From positions 498,501-562,500 of the forward strand of contig OU015566.1 in the NCBI GenBank assembly GCA_907165135.1: DNA of 64,000 bases, written 5' to 3'. This DNA is from Oikopleura dioica. Taxonomy: Eukaryota; Chordata; Appendicularia; Copelata; Oikopleuridae. Within the stretch, counting starts at the first letter, position 1. Each line of letters starts with the position of its first letter. This document shows, piece by piece, positions 1-11,943 of this stretch. The notes beneath the pieces are model-generated. The model made no database searches and was not told the DNA's origin. It saw only the letters and a program-made list of their open reading frames with translations. Made by a program: the position numbers and the translations under genes.

Positions 1-1600
1 ATAGCATTTGAAGCAAAATCTTAAGGGCCCCTATTCCCAAAAATAATCATTCTTGCTCTCCGAAATAGAAAGCTTATTTGGAAGAGGGCGCGAAATTGGC
101 TGTTAACCCCACGAGTCTAAGTCGACATTTTTTGTCGAAATCCGGTTTAAAAAAGCTGCCCTAATTAGCGAAATCACCAGAACAAGCCAAAAATTGTAAT
201 GAGTATTCGCACACGCCTTAGGCACCATATGACCAAAATAGAGGTGATAAGTTCTCAGCCTGGTGCTCTGTACCCGTTTATTTCCGCTCAGCTCGAGCAA
301 AATCAGAACGTGATCACTGCAAAAAAGGTGAAATTCCAATTTTATGAGGATTTTTACGGGGAAAAAACGAAATATAGGTTTTCGAATATGAAGAATTCAA
401 AAATGATGCTCTCAGAGGGCAAAACAGGATGTTTAAACCGATCATGAGTGGACTTTACTTTGAAATAGAATGAACTATTGATATGCAAGAGAAAACAATT
501 AATACCATTGAAAAGAGCATATTTTAATTAGTGCAAGTACAAAGTTTCAGAAGAGTATCTTTATGAGAAGAGCATTTGGACAAAAAATGTCGAATAAGAC
601 TCGTGGGGTTACGCCCTCCAATTTGACACGTGTGGTTAAGGTTAAAAATTTCAAAACGGCCAACTTCCGCAAAAATTAATCTTAATTAAATTTTTTAGCA
701 AACAATGTTTTTAAACGATTTCTTAGGCATAATGAAGTAAAAATTCCGAATCAATGAGACTTTGGACGAAAAATTGGTCAAAAGCGTGAAAAAAATGGAT
801 TTTCATGAAAATCGCATATTTTTAAACAAGAAGAGAATTCTTTTGAGGGACGTACCCTCAAATTTTTTATCGCCGATAGATTTGTGAGGGTCCAATCTAT
901 AGGTATACTTAATTTGATTGTCGAAAAAAATAAGGGTTCTGAGATTTTTCGGTCAAGAGATACCCCCAATTAAACCCAAATTTTTGAAAAAAATTTCAAA
1001 AAAAAAAATTTCTTTTCTCTTCGCCAGTAGAATCTTTCAACCATTTTCTTTTTATCCAAAAATTCGATTTTGATATACCTTATCAGGTTTTCCCGCTATT
1101 TTGGTCAAAAGAAACCCCAATATTCACGACCCCCTCTTTAAATCAAAGATCTATTGAAAGAGACGATTTTTCAGCCTCTTACTACCTAAAACGTCTCTTT
1201 TGAGACAACAAAGGGTGAAAAAACGTCAAATACTCGTACATATTGACTTCGAAAAGTGCATTTCAAAATTGTTCTTTAAAAAATTTATTTTTATTAATAA
1301 TTTTTAAGAAATAATTATTGATAATATTTCATCCTATTAATATTTTAACTAGATTTTATTTTAAAATTTATTCAAAAAAGCCGGGCTTGGAAATTTAATG
1401 TTGAAGCTTTGACTTTTGACCACGTCATGCTTAGGTCATAAAAAACCCTTTTTCTTCCGCTAGCGAAAGATGATATCAAAAATCTGATTTGAAATTAGGA
1501 TGGCCGAATTAATATCTAAATTAATTTTAATTTTGAGAATTCACCCAATTGAGCCCCTTTAATTTTTCATTGCGGACCCTACCTTGATTATGATTCATAA
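1..1600. other. AT-rich stretch without a supported gene
   Basis: No convincing coding exon is visible. About 740-1130 resembles a diverged copy of the TTAA-flanked element found intact at 44213-44869: similar order of short AT-rich blocks and a similar run of four to five C. A hairpin at about 1154-1204 pairs AAAGAGACG with CGTCTCTTTT, a motif that recurs through the window. Confidence 0.4.
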
Positions 1601-2160
1601 TTAATAAACTGTGCCTACTATGGTCAGTGCTTTCGTATTATTTTGAACACTTGAAATCTCTGTGGCACCGCTTGTTTCTTTTCCTATTTTTATATCGCGA
1701 GTTTGAATTATCTCCAGATATTGATGCAGTCTCTCTTTTCGCATTGTGATATCGGCTCCTTTTTCGGCCCTTCAATTGATTTATTTCCAAGCAAAATAAT
1801 TCAAAAATAAGAAAAAAATATTGATTCAGCTGACGAATCTTTTTCTCTGCAAAGTTAATTTGAAATCAATTTCCTAAATTTCTTCTCAATATTGTTCAAA
1901 ATATATTCTTTATCATCAATCACGATATCTGGATAACATCGAACAATCGGCGCTCGATAAAGTTGAACAGGCTCGTTTGGAGCATTGTTAGCAGTCAAAG
2001 AAGCATCGAGAGGTGCGACTTGGGCAAACTGTGAGTTTCCCAGCTGTTGTTCTTGAGGAATTTTAATAGCTGTTTGTTGAGCCGGTTCGAAGCTATAATC
2101 AAATGCTGACCCCCACTGATTGTCTCCGTTCCCGCTTTGGTAGTCGTCAAAGTAACTCAT
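1601..2160 (-). pseudogene. YRAPI-family gene, 3'-truncated copy 1
   Basis: Exon 1 runs from an ATG at 2160 to 1874 and begins MSYFDDYQ. It is Gln/Asn-rich and ends in the block LYRAPIVRCYPDIVIDD. Exon 2 (1769-1601) carries GADITMRKERLHQYLEIIQ, matching exon 2 of the copies at 8.2, 34.5 and 47.4 kb. The frame joins only if the intron 1770-1873 is removed as GA...AG (exon end AG, intron start GAAATT). The later exons (Cys/Asp-rich exon, Gly-Trp exon, membrane exon) are absent and a stop follows exon 2, so this is probably a truncated paralogue. The function of the family is unknown to me. Confidence 0.6.
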
Positions 2161-2760
2161 AATTTTTAACTGATTACTAAGTACCATTTTTAGAACATAA
2201 AAATAAATGTTCTAGAAACATCAAAATTAATTATTCCCAAAGTTTGACCAAAGGAACTTTGGGGAAACTACATGCGTAGGGTTTTTTTGGGGAACCGCGA
2301 AGTCTCCTGATTCAAGTTAAATTTTTCTCATGAAATAAGTTTTTTCAGCTGATTCCAACGATACCAAAATCTTTTTGATATCATGGTTTTATGGAAGGCA
2401 GGCTTAAGAATTCCCCTAAAGTGGAGCGATTTTCATCCAAGTTTTCCAGGCCACCTGCTAATTTTCTTCTCAAAATAACTAAGCAAACATGAGCCTACTA
2501 CCTCAGGGAACCTTTTCGTGTTAATCACCCGCTGTTATTTGCATCAGATTCCGAGTACTGGGTCACAGTAAGCACGGGGAAATGGAAGGTGAGTCGGCCA
2601 CCCAGACCAGATTTTTAAAAATGATAACAGCTGGAGCGTTCTCTCAGCACAACGCGCCTTATCAATCATCGCCCAGGGGAGCAAGTGACTGTAATCAGCA
2701 TAGGAAATCGGTACTGTGCAGGGCAAAAGGGCCGCATTCGCAAATAAAAATCTGTTTTCA

Positions 2761-3069
2761 ATGGAGCCTCCTTTCTCTAATCCGTCGTACCAAGAGATAA
2801 AAGCTGCAGTCGCTGCGACTTACAGTCGATGTTCTTCTTCTCCTCCGGTCTTGTAAAGTATCACATCAGGGCAACGAGCTCATAGCGCAAATTTTTCATC
2901 TGCTGTTAAAAAAGTTTGGGAGATTTGTAAAGGTCTTCCATTTATTCCGCGCCATTTGCTGAAATGTGCTTATGATGAGCTCAGAACCTTTTGTGAGCAT
3001 CAAACGGGAGTAACGCGAAAAAACTTATTGCTATTTTGCGATTACCTTGACGTTGTAAGATATTTTTAG
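2761..3069 (+). pseudogene. Degenerate 103-codon ORF inside inverted-repeat element
   Basis: One frame opens with MEPPFSNPSYQEIKAAVAAT, meets a single TAA after 31 codons, then continues to a stop at 3067-3069 with a protein-like segment containing VWEICKGLPFIPRHLLKCAY. The even composition and single interrupting stop suggest a decayed element-encoded or captured protein. No family is recognised. It could be chance, but both halves share one frame. Confidence 0.3.
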
Positions 3070-3128
3070 TTCATAGATTAAAATTTTTTAAACAATACTG
3101 GGAGAATCAATCGAAGTGGAATCACGGT

Positions 3129-3612
3129 TGCGTCAATAGTTACGGTTAAAAATGAGTCATAGAGACCATAGAAATTGACACACAGTTTAGGGTAGGCATC
3201 AACCTAGGTCGGGTTTGCTGGTAATTTAGAAAATAACAAGAATTTGAAGCTATCTAAGTCGGTTTGAACGAGAGTGTGGGCGCTTTTTGCTTACGAAAAT
3301 GATACCAATATGAAAAAATACCATTTTTAGCCTTGATTTAATAAACATTGCCCACAATGTTACTTAAAACTTTTTTTGCAAGCGTAAAGCGACCACACTC
3401 TCGTTCCGACCAACCTAGATACCTCTGGATTCTTCTGGTTTTCCAAATTACCGGAAAAACCGACCTAGGTTGATGCCCACCCTAAACTGTGTGTCAATTT
3501 CTATGGTCCCTATGACTCATTTTTAACCGTAGCTATTGACGCACCGTAGCTATTGACGCAACCGTAACTACTGACGCAACCCCCCAAACCGTAGCTAATG
3601 ACGCGCACCCGG
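3129..3612. repeat. Foldback MITE with tandemly repeated right terminus
   Basis: The left end GCGTCAATAGTTACGGTT and about 110 bp after it are mirrored at 3430-3542. At the right end the terminal motif CCGTAGCTATTGACGCA is repeated about three more times (to about 3612) with small changes. The element lies within the larger inverted repeat 2265-3928. Confidence 0.65.
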
Positions 3613-4076
3613 GGAGCCTAAAAAGGGCCCTGCGCGCAAAGCATAAGCGCGCTTTCACTTTTACTCACTTATCTAATGATTTCAAGCGACCCGTAAGCCC
3701 ACGTAAAAAGATTTTTTCAGAGATTCAAGACAAGTGTCTGATAAAAAGCATATCGAAAAAAGAGTGACAGGGAAAGACTGTTTTTGTCAAATCTTTTTCA
3801 ATTTTTGGAATCAGCAGGTAAAATAACATATTCCTGTCAAAAATCATAAAAAACTGATAAATACTTCGACAAGTTGGGAAAGCGAAAAAGGGGCTGTCGC
3901 GTTCCCGAAAAAAACCCTATACATGCGCTTCATTAATTCTTTGACACAAAATGTTCTTAGAACTATTCTTGTTTGACCAACTGGCACCAAAGTCATCACA
4001 ATAAAGATTGATATAATTATTTAATAATTGATAAACAAATAAAAAACTGATAAAAGACAACCTAAACTTTAGGTCC

Positions 4077-4771
4077 TTAAGGGTACCTAGGTCGAGTTTG
4101 GGTACCCCCTTAAACTATTTTCTGACCGTAAAATCGGATTCTTCAGGTTCTGAGGAACAAAAAACTCTATAATGACCCTATAGCTATCTTAATGTTTTCA
4201 CCTTCAAAAACCACTTCAAAGTTAAAAATCTATAGGAAATGGTAGCACCTTAAATTTTGACGAGAAATTTTTCATCTCTGATTTTGCTAATTAAGGGCTT
4301 GATTGAAAGCTTATGGCCCTCTTAACATCGTGGTGAAGCTTAAAATTGCCACAGAAAATTAAAATCATCTCTAAATCGGGAAAAATGGAAGCTTACCAAG
4401 CAAAAACGCGGAACTCGCGATGACTAGTCCAAACTTTTGAAAATTTAATTAAAAAAATCTTCGAAATCCAAAAATCTGCTCTGCCACGATTGAAGAGGAG
4501 GCTTGGAACTATATAAATCCAGAAAGAAAAAAAAAAGTTTGTATGAGAATTTTCACCTGAATTTAGCGTTGAAGTTGGCTATTTTAGACCGAGACGCAAA
4601 CTTTGACGGCGTTTTATCTGGAAAAAACTTTTGAAATCAAAAAAAGTCCTCTGTCACGATCTGAGATCTAGGATAGATCTATCCAATTAGCTATTAAGGA
4701 GCTTTTTACATTATGAATAAAGGGTAGTAATTTACCCACAAAGATGGCCATCTCGACCCAGGTACCCTTAA
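4077..4771. mobile_element. TTAA-flanked MITE (GGGTACC termini)
   Basis: TTAA at 4077-4080 is followed by GGGTACCTAGGTCGAG. The right end reads CTCGACCCAGGTACCC followed by TTAA at 4768-4771. TTAA target duplication with inverted GGG-starting ends is typical of piggyBac-like elements; assignment to that superfamily is inference. The 687-bp interior shows no ORF. Confidence 0.65.
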
Positions 4772-6370
4772 GTGTGGGTGAGTTTTTCGAAGATATTTCC
4801 TCTGCGATATTATCCCTTTTTTATGACTCTTTTTAGCGAGGTGTCATCAATCGACAAAAAATCTTAACAAAATTTTTCATTATTTAAGTGAAATTATATG
4901 GCCAATAGGGTTGGCCAAAATTATCTGCTTAACAAAGGAAAGTTTCAAAATATGCTTAAGTTGTTCTTTTGTCCCAAAAAAAGCCACTCCTGAATACCAA
5001 AAAATTAAAGAGGTTATTAACTGAAATGTCCTTAATTATTGGAATCAACAGATCCTCCCGAATCAATTGAGCCATTTGATAAAAAAAAGTTTAAGGAGGT
5101 GAAATTAGGAAAATTACAAAAGATAACCATTTCAGGTGCATTTTCGCGAAAATAGCCCTACTTTGAAGGAATTTTTGACCGACATGTTGATCCAAATTTT
5201 GCTTTCGAAGCCGGTTTTCCGGATATAGGGTGCGTAGGGTCTGCATGAAGATCCCGGGTCTGCACATGAAAAAAATGTATCAGAATTTTTGTTTAAGGAC
5301 CCCCCCCCCCGTTAGCTTTTTTCAAAAAATGAAATTTCGGAATTTTGAAATTTTTGACCCCGGAAATGGATTCTACGGGTCAAATAACGATTTCGAGGCT
5401 TCATTTTTTCGAAGTCTATCTTGACTCTAAAACCCTAAAAATCCCGGGTCTCGCAGACCCTACGCGCCTGACATCCGGTTTTCCTCATTTAGGTCACGAA
5501 AATCTCGATTCTCGTTGACCCTTTCCCCTTGAGGTTAGATTTTTCTAAAATTTTTCAAATATGTTTTTTAAAAATGAAATAAAAGTAGGAATTTTTCTGA
5601 AAAGAACGAGTTTGGAGCAAGATGGATAAAAAGAACGGTCAAAAGCAAAAATATCAGAAATTTTAGTTTAAACCCCCCCGTTAATTTTTCTCAAGGGTCG
5701 GTTGTCGGAATAACAAAATTTTGCCCTCAGAAAAGGTTTTACAGGTCAAAACGATTATTAGCCTCCATTTTTGGCGGTCTATTTTAACTCTAACACTATC
5801 AAAATCATGTTCTAAAATTGGACCTTTTGCTAGAAAATTACTTAAATGGCATAAACTCGCTAAAAGCAAATTGCCTCGTATTATACAAATCAGCTACGAA
5901 TCTGTCAAATTTCGCTCATAAGACCTATATTATATTGGTTATATAATTATTTTTTCTTATAAAAGAGACCTTTTTATTATTACTTACGTTTCTTTTATAT
6001 GTTTAACTGGTCAAAAAGATTGTTTTGAATTTCGATAGACTTGAAAAAAATATATAAAAAGTATCGAAATTGGCAGCTTTTGCCAGTTTCTTGACATTCG
6101 CAGTTGCCATATCTTTTCAGATTTCGAACTCTGATTAACGCGGTAGCTCACAAAATTTTTTTATGAAAGAGACCTTTATATTTTAAATGACGTTTCTTTT
6201 ATATGTTTAACTGGTCAAAACGACTATTGCAAAAAGACTTAATTGTTCGAAACAAGATGTAAAGTAGGGTCCCCCCCATAAGTTCTACCATAAGTATACA
6301 AGAGAATGCGCGCGTAAGGGCCTCTGTCCCGTCGCGTCCTTATTAATTTGTGATTTTATACCAAAATCTA
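4772..6370. other. Non-coding AT-rich stretch
   Basis: No supported exon. It holds homopolymer-C tracts near 5290 and 5670 and two GAGAC/GTCTC-like hairpins near 5962 and 6168. A MITE-like terminus (AGATTTCGAACTCTG) lies near 6119-6133. Confidence 0.4.
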
Positions 6371-7206
6371 CTCCCGTGTTACAATTTTAGGGTAGGGTGG
6401 GTTGCGTCATTCCAGCGCTGCGCTTCCAGTAGTACCGGGCCGGTACAATACCTGCCACAACGGGACGAACCTGAAATTTTCAACAAGGCCATCCAGGCCA
6501 TCACGGCCAGCATGGCCATCAAGGCCATCAATTCCCAATTTCAGGTTCTGAGAAGTTTTGTAGATTTGGTTCTTGTTGTTTTTATAAGGGCGGTTCTAGA
6601 AACGTTCTTGTTCTCAGATTATACTGCGTAGCTGATTTATTAACTCAAAATTTGAATGTAAAATCGCTTCCACTGAGACAGCTTTTCAATTTTTGTACTT
6701 TTGGAGCAAAATCGACGATCAGAAAGCAGAAAAAGCGAAACCCAAGAAGCAAGTTTCTAGAATTGATGGCCTTGATGGCGTTGTTGACAAATTCAGGTTA
6801 TGGGGACTTTTGTTGATTTCTTAAATGGTCTTGATGGCCTCGATGGCCGTGTTGACAATTTCAGGTTTTCCCCCACAACGCCCGCAGCAAGCGCCTTTCT
6901 CAAAATGCGCCATCTCTATTGCGGGCGGTGTGGTAGGTATTGAACCGGGAGCAGGGTTGTAAATCACATCGACCACCCCACCTCGAGGGTGAGGTGGCTT
7001 TCGATTTTTTCGAGGCAGGGTGGGGTTGTCTGAAACCACCTCAGTATTATTTGAGGTGAGGTGGGGTGGTTTCAAAAATTGCATTCAAACAGCGAGATTG
7101 TGTCGAGGTGAGGTGGTTGAGGTGGGGTGATTTACAACCCTGACCGGGAGCGTAGCGCCAAAATGACGCAACCCACCCTACCCTAAAATTGTTACTAGGG
7201 AGTAGA
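6371..7206. mobile_element. Inverted-repeat element (AACAATTTTAGGGTAGGG termini)
   Basis: The left end (6371 on) contains ACAATTTTAGGGTAGGG then TGGGTTGCGTCAT. The right end (to 7206) has the complement ATGACGCAACCCA then CCCTACCCTAAAATTGT. The repeat extends outward to CTACTCCC/GGGAGTAG. The interior has a minisatellite-like GGCCATCA repeat. A 190-bp hAT-type element is nested at 6953-7142. No ORF. Confidence 0.65.
6953..7142. mobile_element. hAT-type MITE, 190 bp, 8-bp TSD ACCGGGAG
   Basis: The ends are CAGGGTTGTAAATCAC and GTGATTTACAACCCTG. Both sides carry the identical 8-mer ACCGGGAG (6945-6952 and 7143-7150). An 8-bp duplication with CAGGG ends is the hAT signature. It is nested in the 6371-7206 element. 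Confidence 0.9.
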
Positions 7207-7207
7207 G

Positions 7208-7251
7208 CAGGGATGGAAATCTGAGCGTATTTTGTCATTTTTCCATCCCTG
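7208..7251. mobile_element. 44-bp hAT micro-MITE, TSD GAGTAGAG
   Basis: It begins CAGGGATGGAAA and ends TTTCCATCCCTG, with only about 20 bp between the termini. GAGTAGAG flanks both sides (7200-7207 and 7252-7259). It is small but has a perfect 8-bp target duplication. Confidence 0.85.
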
Positions 7252-7547
7252 GAGTAGAGTTTATTCTCGCTTGTATGGCGGTACATCCATCAATGCGGTT
7301 CATCCATCAATGATTTCCATCATGATTCTTGTCAAAATTGAATGTACATGCTTTATTCATCATAAGGCAAGAATAAATTATGAAAATGACTTTCTGCGTT
7401 CAGATTTGACGGGTCTGAGAAGCTCATCATTGGCTTGATTTTCATGTCTTTATTAATATTTAAGATGAATACGAAAGAACAGATTTTTTTTTATAAAATT
7501 TTTCCTTGATAAAAATCGTAAATACAATTGTCTTGGTCTTTTCTGAC

Positions 7548-8690
7548 TTAGAAAAAGGGGCTGAGAAGTATCATGATATAAAACAAAAAGATCATCGGTC
7601 CAGCACATCTTATGATCATGAAAAGGTAATAATGAAAGGTCACTGAAATAAATATAATAAGTAAAAATCAAAATAGAAAGCAATCTTACACATTGTTTGG
7701 ACCTCCTTCATTCCTGCGTAAAGTTGTTCTTTGCTCCAGCCAGTCTTCAAATAATGTCAAGTAAATTTTTGTTTTGAAGAGTTGATTAAAAGTTATAATT
7801 CATAAATCTAAGATAATTAATTATTTAATAACTCACAATTTCCATGATCATTTGATCTTCTTCAGAAGGAGGCTTTGACTCGTCCCAATTGGGTTTGTCT
7901 CCACAAAATGTTTTTCGGACAGGAAATTGATAAAGACGATCGTCATATGAAGAATTGCAACAAGGACACAACTCTTGATCGCCTCCTTAAAAAAGTTCGG
8001 AAGTTAAGCTTTGGACATGTGAAAACATCGCAACAAGATAGTTTTCAAAATAAGCTCACCTGGAAGAATTTGACCAATAACGTAGGCGACAAAACTTGGC
8101 TCGGCTACTCGAAAGTTTGCAGCTGTATGCTGAAACCTGGTATAATGATCAGGGAAATTTTCTGGCCTTTGTATGATCTGAAGAAATTGATAGAGTCTTT
8201 CTTTTCGCAGTTGAAGGTCAGCTCCCTCCTCGGCTCTTTACGAATCGATTTTGACTGTTTATTTCACTTTCTCGGGCAAGAAGAAAAAGTGATCTTCGAT
8301 TGGAACAGAATCTGGATCTTAGCCAAAAATAAAAAGCGAAAGCAAAAATTTTTCTAAAAATTCATAAGCGAATTCGCTAAGCGAATCCAAGCCCCTGATT
8401 GGAAGAATTGCCTTCGATTTCCTGAATTTCTCTCTTAATTCATGCAAATTTTTCATTCCGGAAGCGACGACAAGATCTGGATGTGTTCTTAAAATCGGCG
8501 CTCGATAGATTTCAACAGGTTCTTGAGGAGCAACCGGCGGTGCTTTAACCGGAGCTGACTGGTTTGCAGAATAATGAGAACTGGTGTTAAATGAAGAGCT
8601 TGTGTTATTGTTCAAAGGAGCAACAAGGGCCCAATGTGACGTCTCTGCTGACTGCGGTATTGTTACAGCTGTGTCCTTAGCCAGGGTTTC
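7548..8690 (-). CDS. YRAPI-family tail-anchored protein, copy 2 (5' end missing)
   Basis: Exons placed by frame: about 8690-8422, 8235-8060, 7985-7837, 7744-7690, 7642-7548. The first ends with EIYRAPILRTHPDLVV and joins the second (GADLQLRKERLYQFLQIIQ) across a GA...AG intron. Exon 3 holds a CxxC-like CPCC and DDRLYQFP, then PNWDE and PPSEED. Exon 4 reads TGWSKEQLYAGMKEVQT. Exon 5 is a hydrophobic tail (about 20 residues, RCAGPMIFLFYIMILL) ending at TAA, so the protein is probably C-terminally membrane-anchored. The N-terminal MSYFDD start seen in copies 1 and 3 is not found upstream of 8690. The family is unknown to me, probably lineage-specific. Confidence 0.6.
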
Positions 8691-9040
8691 AATTTATGTC
8701 GAAAAAATAATAAGTGGAGGGAGCCGTTGAGGAGTGCAAGTTGTGATACTATGAAAACCCGAGTTTCTGCCGTTCAAAATTTGCTCGAATCTTTGAGAAT
8801 TTCGGATTGTTCCGAAGGTCGCGAGACTCGGTCCCGAATTCGAGAAAATGCCAATTTAAAGTATCTTATGAATCATAAGTTATGATGATCGAGACCGAAA
8901 AGGCACCAGAAAACAAATTAAAAGAAAAGAGTGATTCCATCTAAACTCTTTTATTTTCATACATTACTAATTACATTGTAATTGCTGGAACAAACTGAAA
9001 TTAAAAGAAGCGGCAGAATTCCTGGCTCATTATAGATTCT

Positions 9041-9733
9041 TTAAGGGATCCCCCCCCCCGTTTTCGCCATTTTCAATGGCGAACTACTTTTTTTTGGGCT
9101 TACCATTTTACACGTGCAATAGCGCAAATGAAAGCTCGTTTATAGCGGCTAATTCTCTAGTACAGAGAAAAAAATCCATCAACGCAAACCTGCCACACGG
9201 GGGCGCTGAACTTAGTAAATTTTGAAAAAACGCCGTTTTGGGCCATTTTCAACGGCAAACTTCTTTTTTTTGGGCTTAACTAGAATTAATCTGGGACTAG
9301 ATTCAGAAAGAATAGAGCTTAATCTTCAAACTCTAGTACAGAGAAATCGTTTGGTTTAGTAAGAAAAATTTTTTCTTAAGAAAAACTTTTTGATGCCATT
9401 TTGGCCCTTTTCTGGCTCTAAATTGCTCTCTAGCGCCAATATATGGCCAAAAATCCGAATGCGGTTATCAGATTCTTTCTCAGTGCACTGTAAGCGTTCG
9501 AAAGACCCCTTATACGTCTATTTTCGATGACATCGAAAAGTCGAAAAAATTGCGATTTTCACGCTAAGTACAAATTACATGCATTTTTACGATTTTCGAG
9601 GGTCAAAATTTTGGGTAAAGATGCTCGTAAGGGGGACATATAACATATCAAAATGATCCTCAGAACACGGGGATTCTAAAAATGCCGCATAGACACCCAT
9701 CATAAAGACTTGAGAAATCGGGGGATCCCTTAA
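9041..9733. mobile_element. TTAA-flanked MITE (GGGATCCCCC termini)
   Basis: TTAA plus GGGATCCCCCCCCC at the left; GGGGGATCCC plus TTAA (9730-9733) at the right. The interior has no ORF. A lone right-type end (GGGGGATCCCTTAA) also occurs near 37606-37620. Confidence 0.65.
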
Positions 9734-11498
9734 AAGCAAATTTGGCGCCGCAACAAAGCTTTTGATCTTATTTTGTTCCCAAGACCTGATTTATGATATC
9801 TTTTTTATAAAGAGAGAGACTTTTTTATCTTGGATAAAATTTTTTTTATTTGTTTCTCTTGTCGAAAAGACTGTTCTAACTCAGTTTCACTTTAAAAATA
9901 TTTGAGTTTGATGTGAAGTTTTATTGCATATCGAGTTCGGCTACTTAAGCCATCTTAACCCGTTAACAGGCGCGAGGCCCTCTCACGGCCTTTTCGCCTT
10001 TAGAGCGCGATAAAAAGGCGTAGACTCAATTTTTACGGGAGAACTACGGGATAAGGTAGTGCGTCATCGTTTATTTTAGAAATTATTTGCCATAGGCCAT
10101 GTCTGGCCTTTGCGTTAAAGCTTATTACTGTGCTTAAAAATATGCTTCTATAACACAAGATGAAAAATCTTCAAACACGATTCGTTAAAAAGCATTTTAT
10201 GGTTCTTGATAAAGATTTCTAGAAAGTTTGCTTAATTTTTCTGGACGGCTTGAAAATTTTCAATTTAAGTCAAATCAATCCATTCTTGGCGCCCCTTTTG
10301 CCGTTTCTGTTACGATAAGATCAATGTTGTTTTCACTTTTTACACTGCTAACTCAGTCGTGCTTTTTGCCGCCTCACGGTAACTTACTTTACATCGGATT
10401 AATTGTCTGTTAAGCCTGAGGAAGATTTTTATCCGAAACCGGTAGTTAACAAATAAACCAGAAAAATACCAATGGTCAACTAGAGATATATTCAAGTCAA
10501 AACGTTTTTCAACTTAAATTTTCGCAACAAAATCAAGGTGGTAGATATCTATTAGGGAAGAATCGAATAAAATAAAGAATGCGTGTTTTTATTTTCAAAG
10601 TCTGACGGAAAATTGTGATTCTTGTTATCAACCTCCTTAATGCTTTCATTTTGATTTAGCGAATAAATCAACCTTGTATTAATATAAAATTTACCGGCAA
10701 CTTTCGAAAATTAATAATCTGCCGCTGTTGATTATCAGTGTTGCTTGCGTTTCTTTTCAAAAAAAGAGTTCTTTCTGCAACAATTTTCATTTATTTCAAA
10801 ATATGGAAATTTATAGAATGATTTATTTTTAATAGTGTCGAGCCGAAGCTGGTCGTTGATTTTTGCTTTCATAATATCGATGAGCCTGCATTGCAATTCG
10901 CATCAATAAGCCTTCAAAATTTTATGAGCTTTGAAAATTATGAAAAGCAGATTTTTGATTTTTACTTCCAATTATTCTTTAAATGGGTTCTTTACTGCCA
11001 ATTAATCCAATATTTATGTTTCTATGTTCTGAATGGGCGGAAGTTACGCAGTTTATTTCATAATTCATAAGGGTTGTTTCTTAGACGTTAAAAAAGTTAT
11101 TTAATTATTGATTTTTATACTAACTAAGCATATTTTATCGAATTTAAAACCCATCATTTTACATCTTTTGATGGGTTATTCCTAGGGTAGACGAGCAAAA
11201 AATTAACCCCTAGAACCCCTTGAGGTTAATGCGTGAAACTTTGGGACAATATGTATTTTGGCCCAACTGAAAAATTTGTAATCAAAAATTTTTTGGTCTG
11301 ATCACCTGATCACGTGATACGGACCCTCGAAAAGCTAGAAAAGCTTGCCGAGCTCGATCCCCTAATCCTATTGGATCATACTATAGCTTACTTGAAAGAG
11401 AACAAAAAGTTCTTCCTATAAAATTAAAAAACATTTTTGGTGGCGAGATCACATGAGTCGCTAGATGGAATTGAAAAGTCCGAAATGGCCCCTCTTGC
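9734..11498. other. Non-coding stretch up to the LTR element
   Basis: No supported exons. One weak hairpin of the GAGAC type lies near 9810. Base composition is AT-rich, unlike the GC-richer DNA that starts at about 11.5 kb. Confidence 0.4.
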
Positions 11499-11526
11499 AA
11501 CGTATTTTGCAACCGTTACGGTCGAG

Positions 11527-11858
11527 TATGCGATCCCGGGCCCAGAGGACCAAGGATCGAGTCGAGGGAAGCCGAGAGCTTGCCCTCCGGAAAGGCCATT
11601 ACCTGGCTGACCTTCGCTGCGCCCGAGCAACGCTCAGACGCCGCAGAGGTCCAGCGAGGTAGGGGAGAGAAATCAGCCCAACCTTTTCGAAAAATAAGAA
11701 CGTGTCCCCAACCTAACCCATCTTCAGGTTCGTCTTGGTTCAAGCCTACGCCGGAGCAGCACGAAGATCATCTTCCCTGTCTTTCGGTATCTGTGCAAAT
11801 AAAAGGACGCAAGTCCGGACCAAATACAAACGAGTGTTAGATTGTGGAACGCATAACG
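11527..11858 (+). repeat. 5' long terminal repeat
   Basis: 332 bp, starting TATGCGATCCCGGG and ending GGAACGCATAACG. It is identical to 33002-33333 by eye except for two adjacent bases (CGAAGATC here, CGAATTTC there). It contains AATAAA (11798-11803), a possible polyadenylation signal near the 3' end. It does not have canonical TG...CA ends; the end adjacent to the TGG primer site fixes the right border. Confidence 0.85.
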
Positions 11859-11876
11859 TGGTGACTGAAGCTCTCT
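11859..11876 (+). promoter_or_regulatory. Primer-binding-site candidate
   Basis: TGGTGACTGAAG directly follows the LTR. TGG pairs with the CCA of a tRNA 3' end, the usual minus-strand primer position. The matching tRNA cannot be named from this window. Confidence 0.65.
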
Positions 11877-11943
11877 TGAGCTTGGTACGAACGTAAGTCC
11901 CCATATCGAACCTCGCCGCTAGGGCGTATCCCTGTAGCGCAGG

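Larger units (their letters stand above)
2265..3928. repeat. Large inverted-repeat element, unclassified
   Basis: The ends are imperfect inverted repeats: near 2265 CATGCGTAGGGTTTTTTT and near 3915 the complement AAAAAAACCCTATACATG, both next to a GGGAAC/GTTCCC block. Inside are a degenerate ORF (2761-3069) and a second, nested foldback (3129-3612). No clear target-site duplication was found, so the boundaries are approximate. Confidence 0.45.

Noticed and set aside
2544-2800. Possible structured RNA gene in the GC-richer patch
   Set aside because: No tRNA, snRNA or 5S hallmarks found; more likely part of the surrounding inverted-repeat element.
7875-8357. Plus-strand 160-codon ORF
   Set aside because: It is the antisense of exons 2 and 3 of the minus-strand YRAPI copy 2, whose protein is conserved with other copies.
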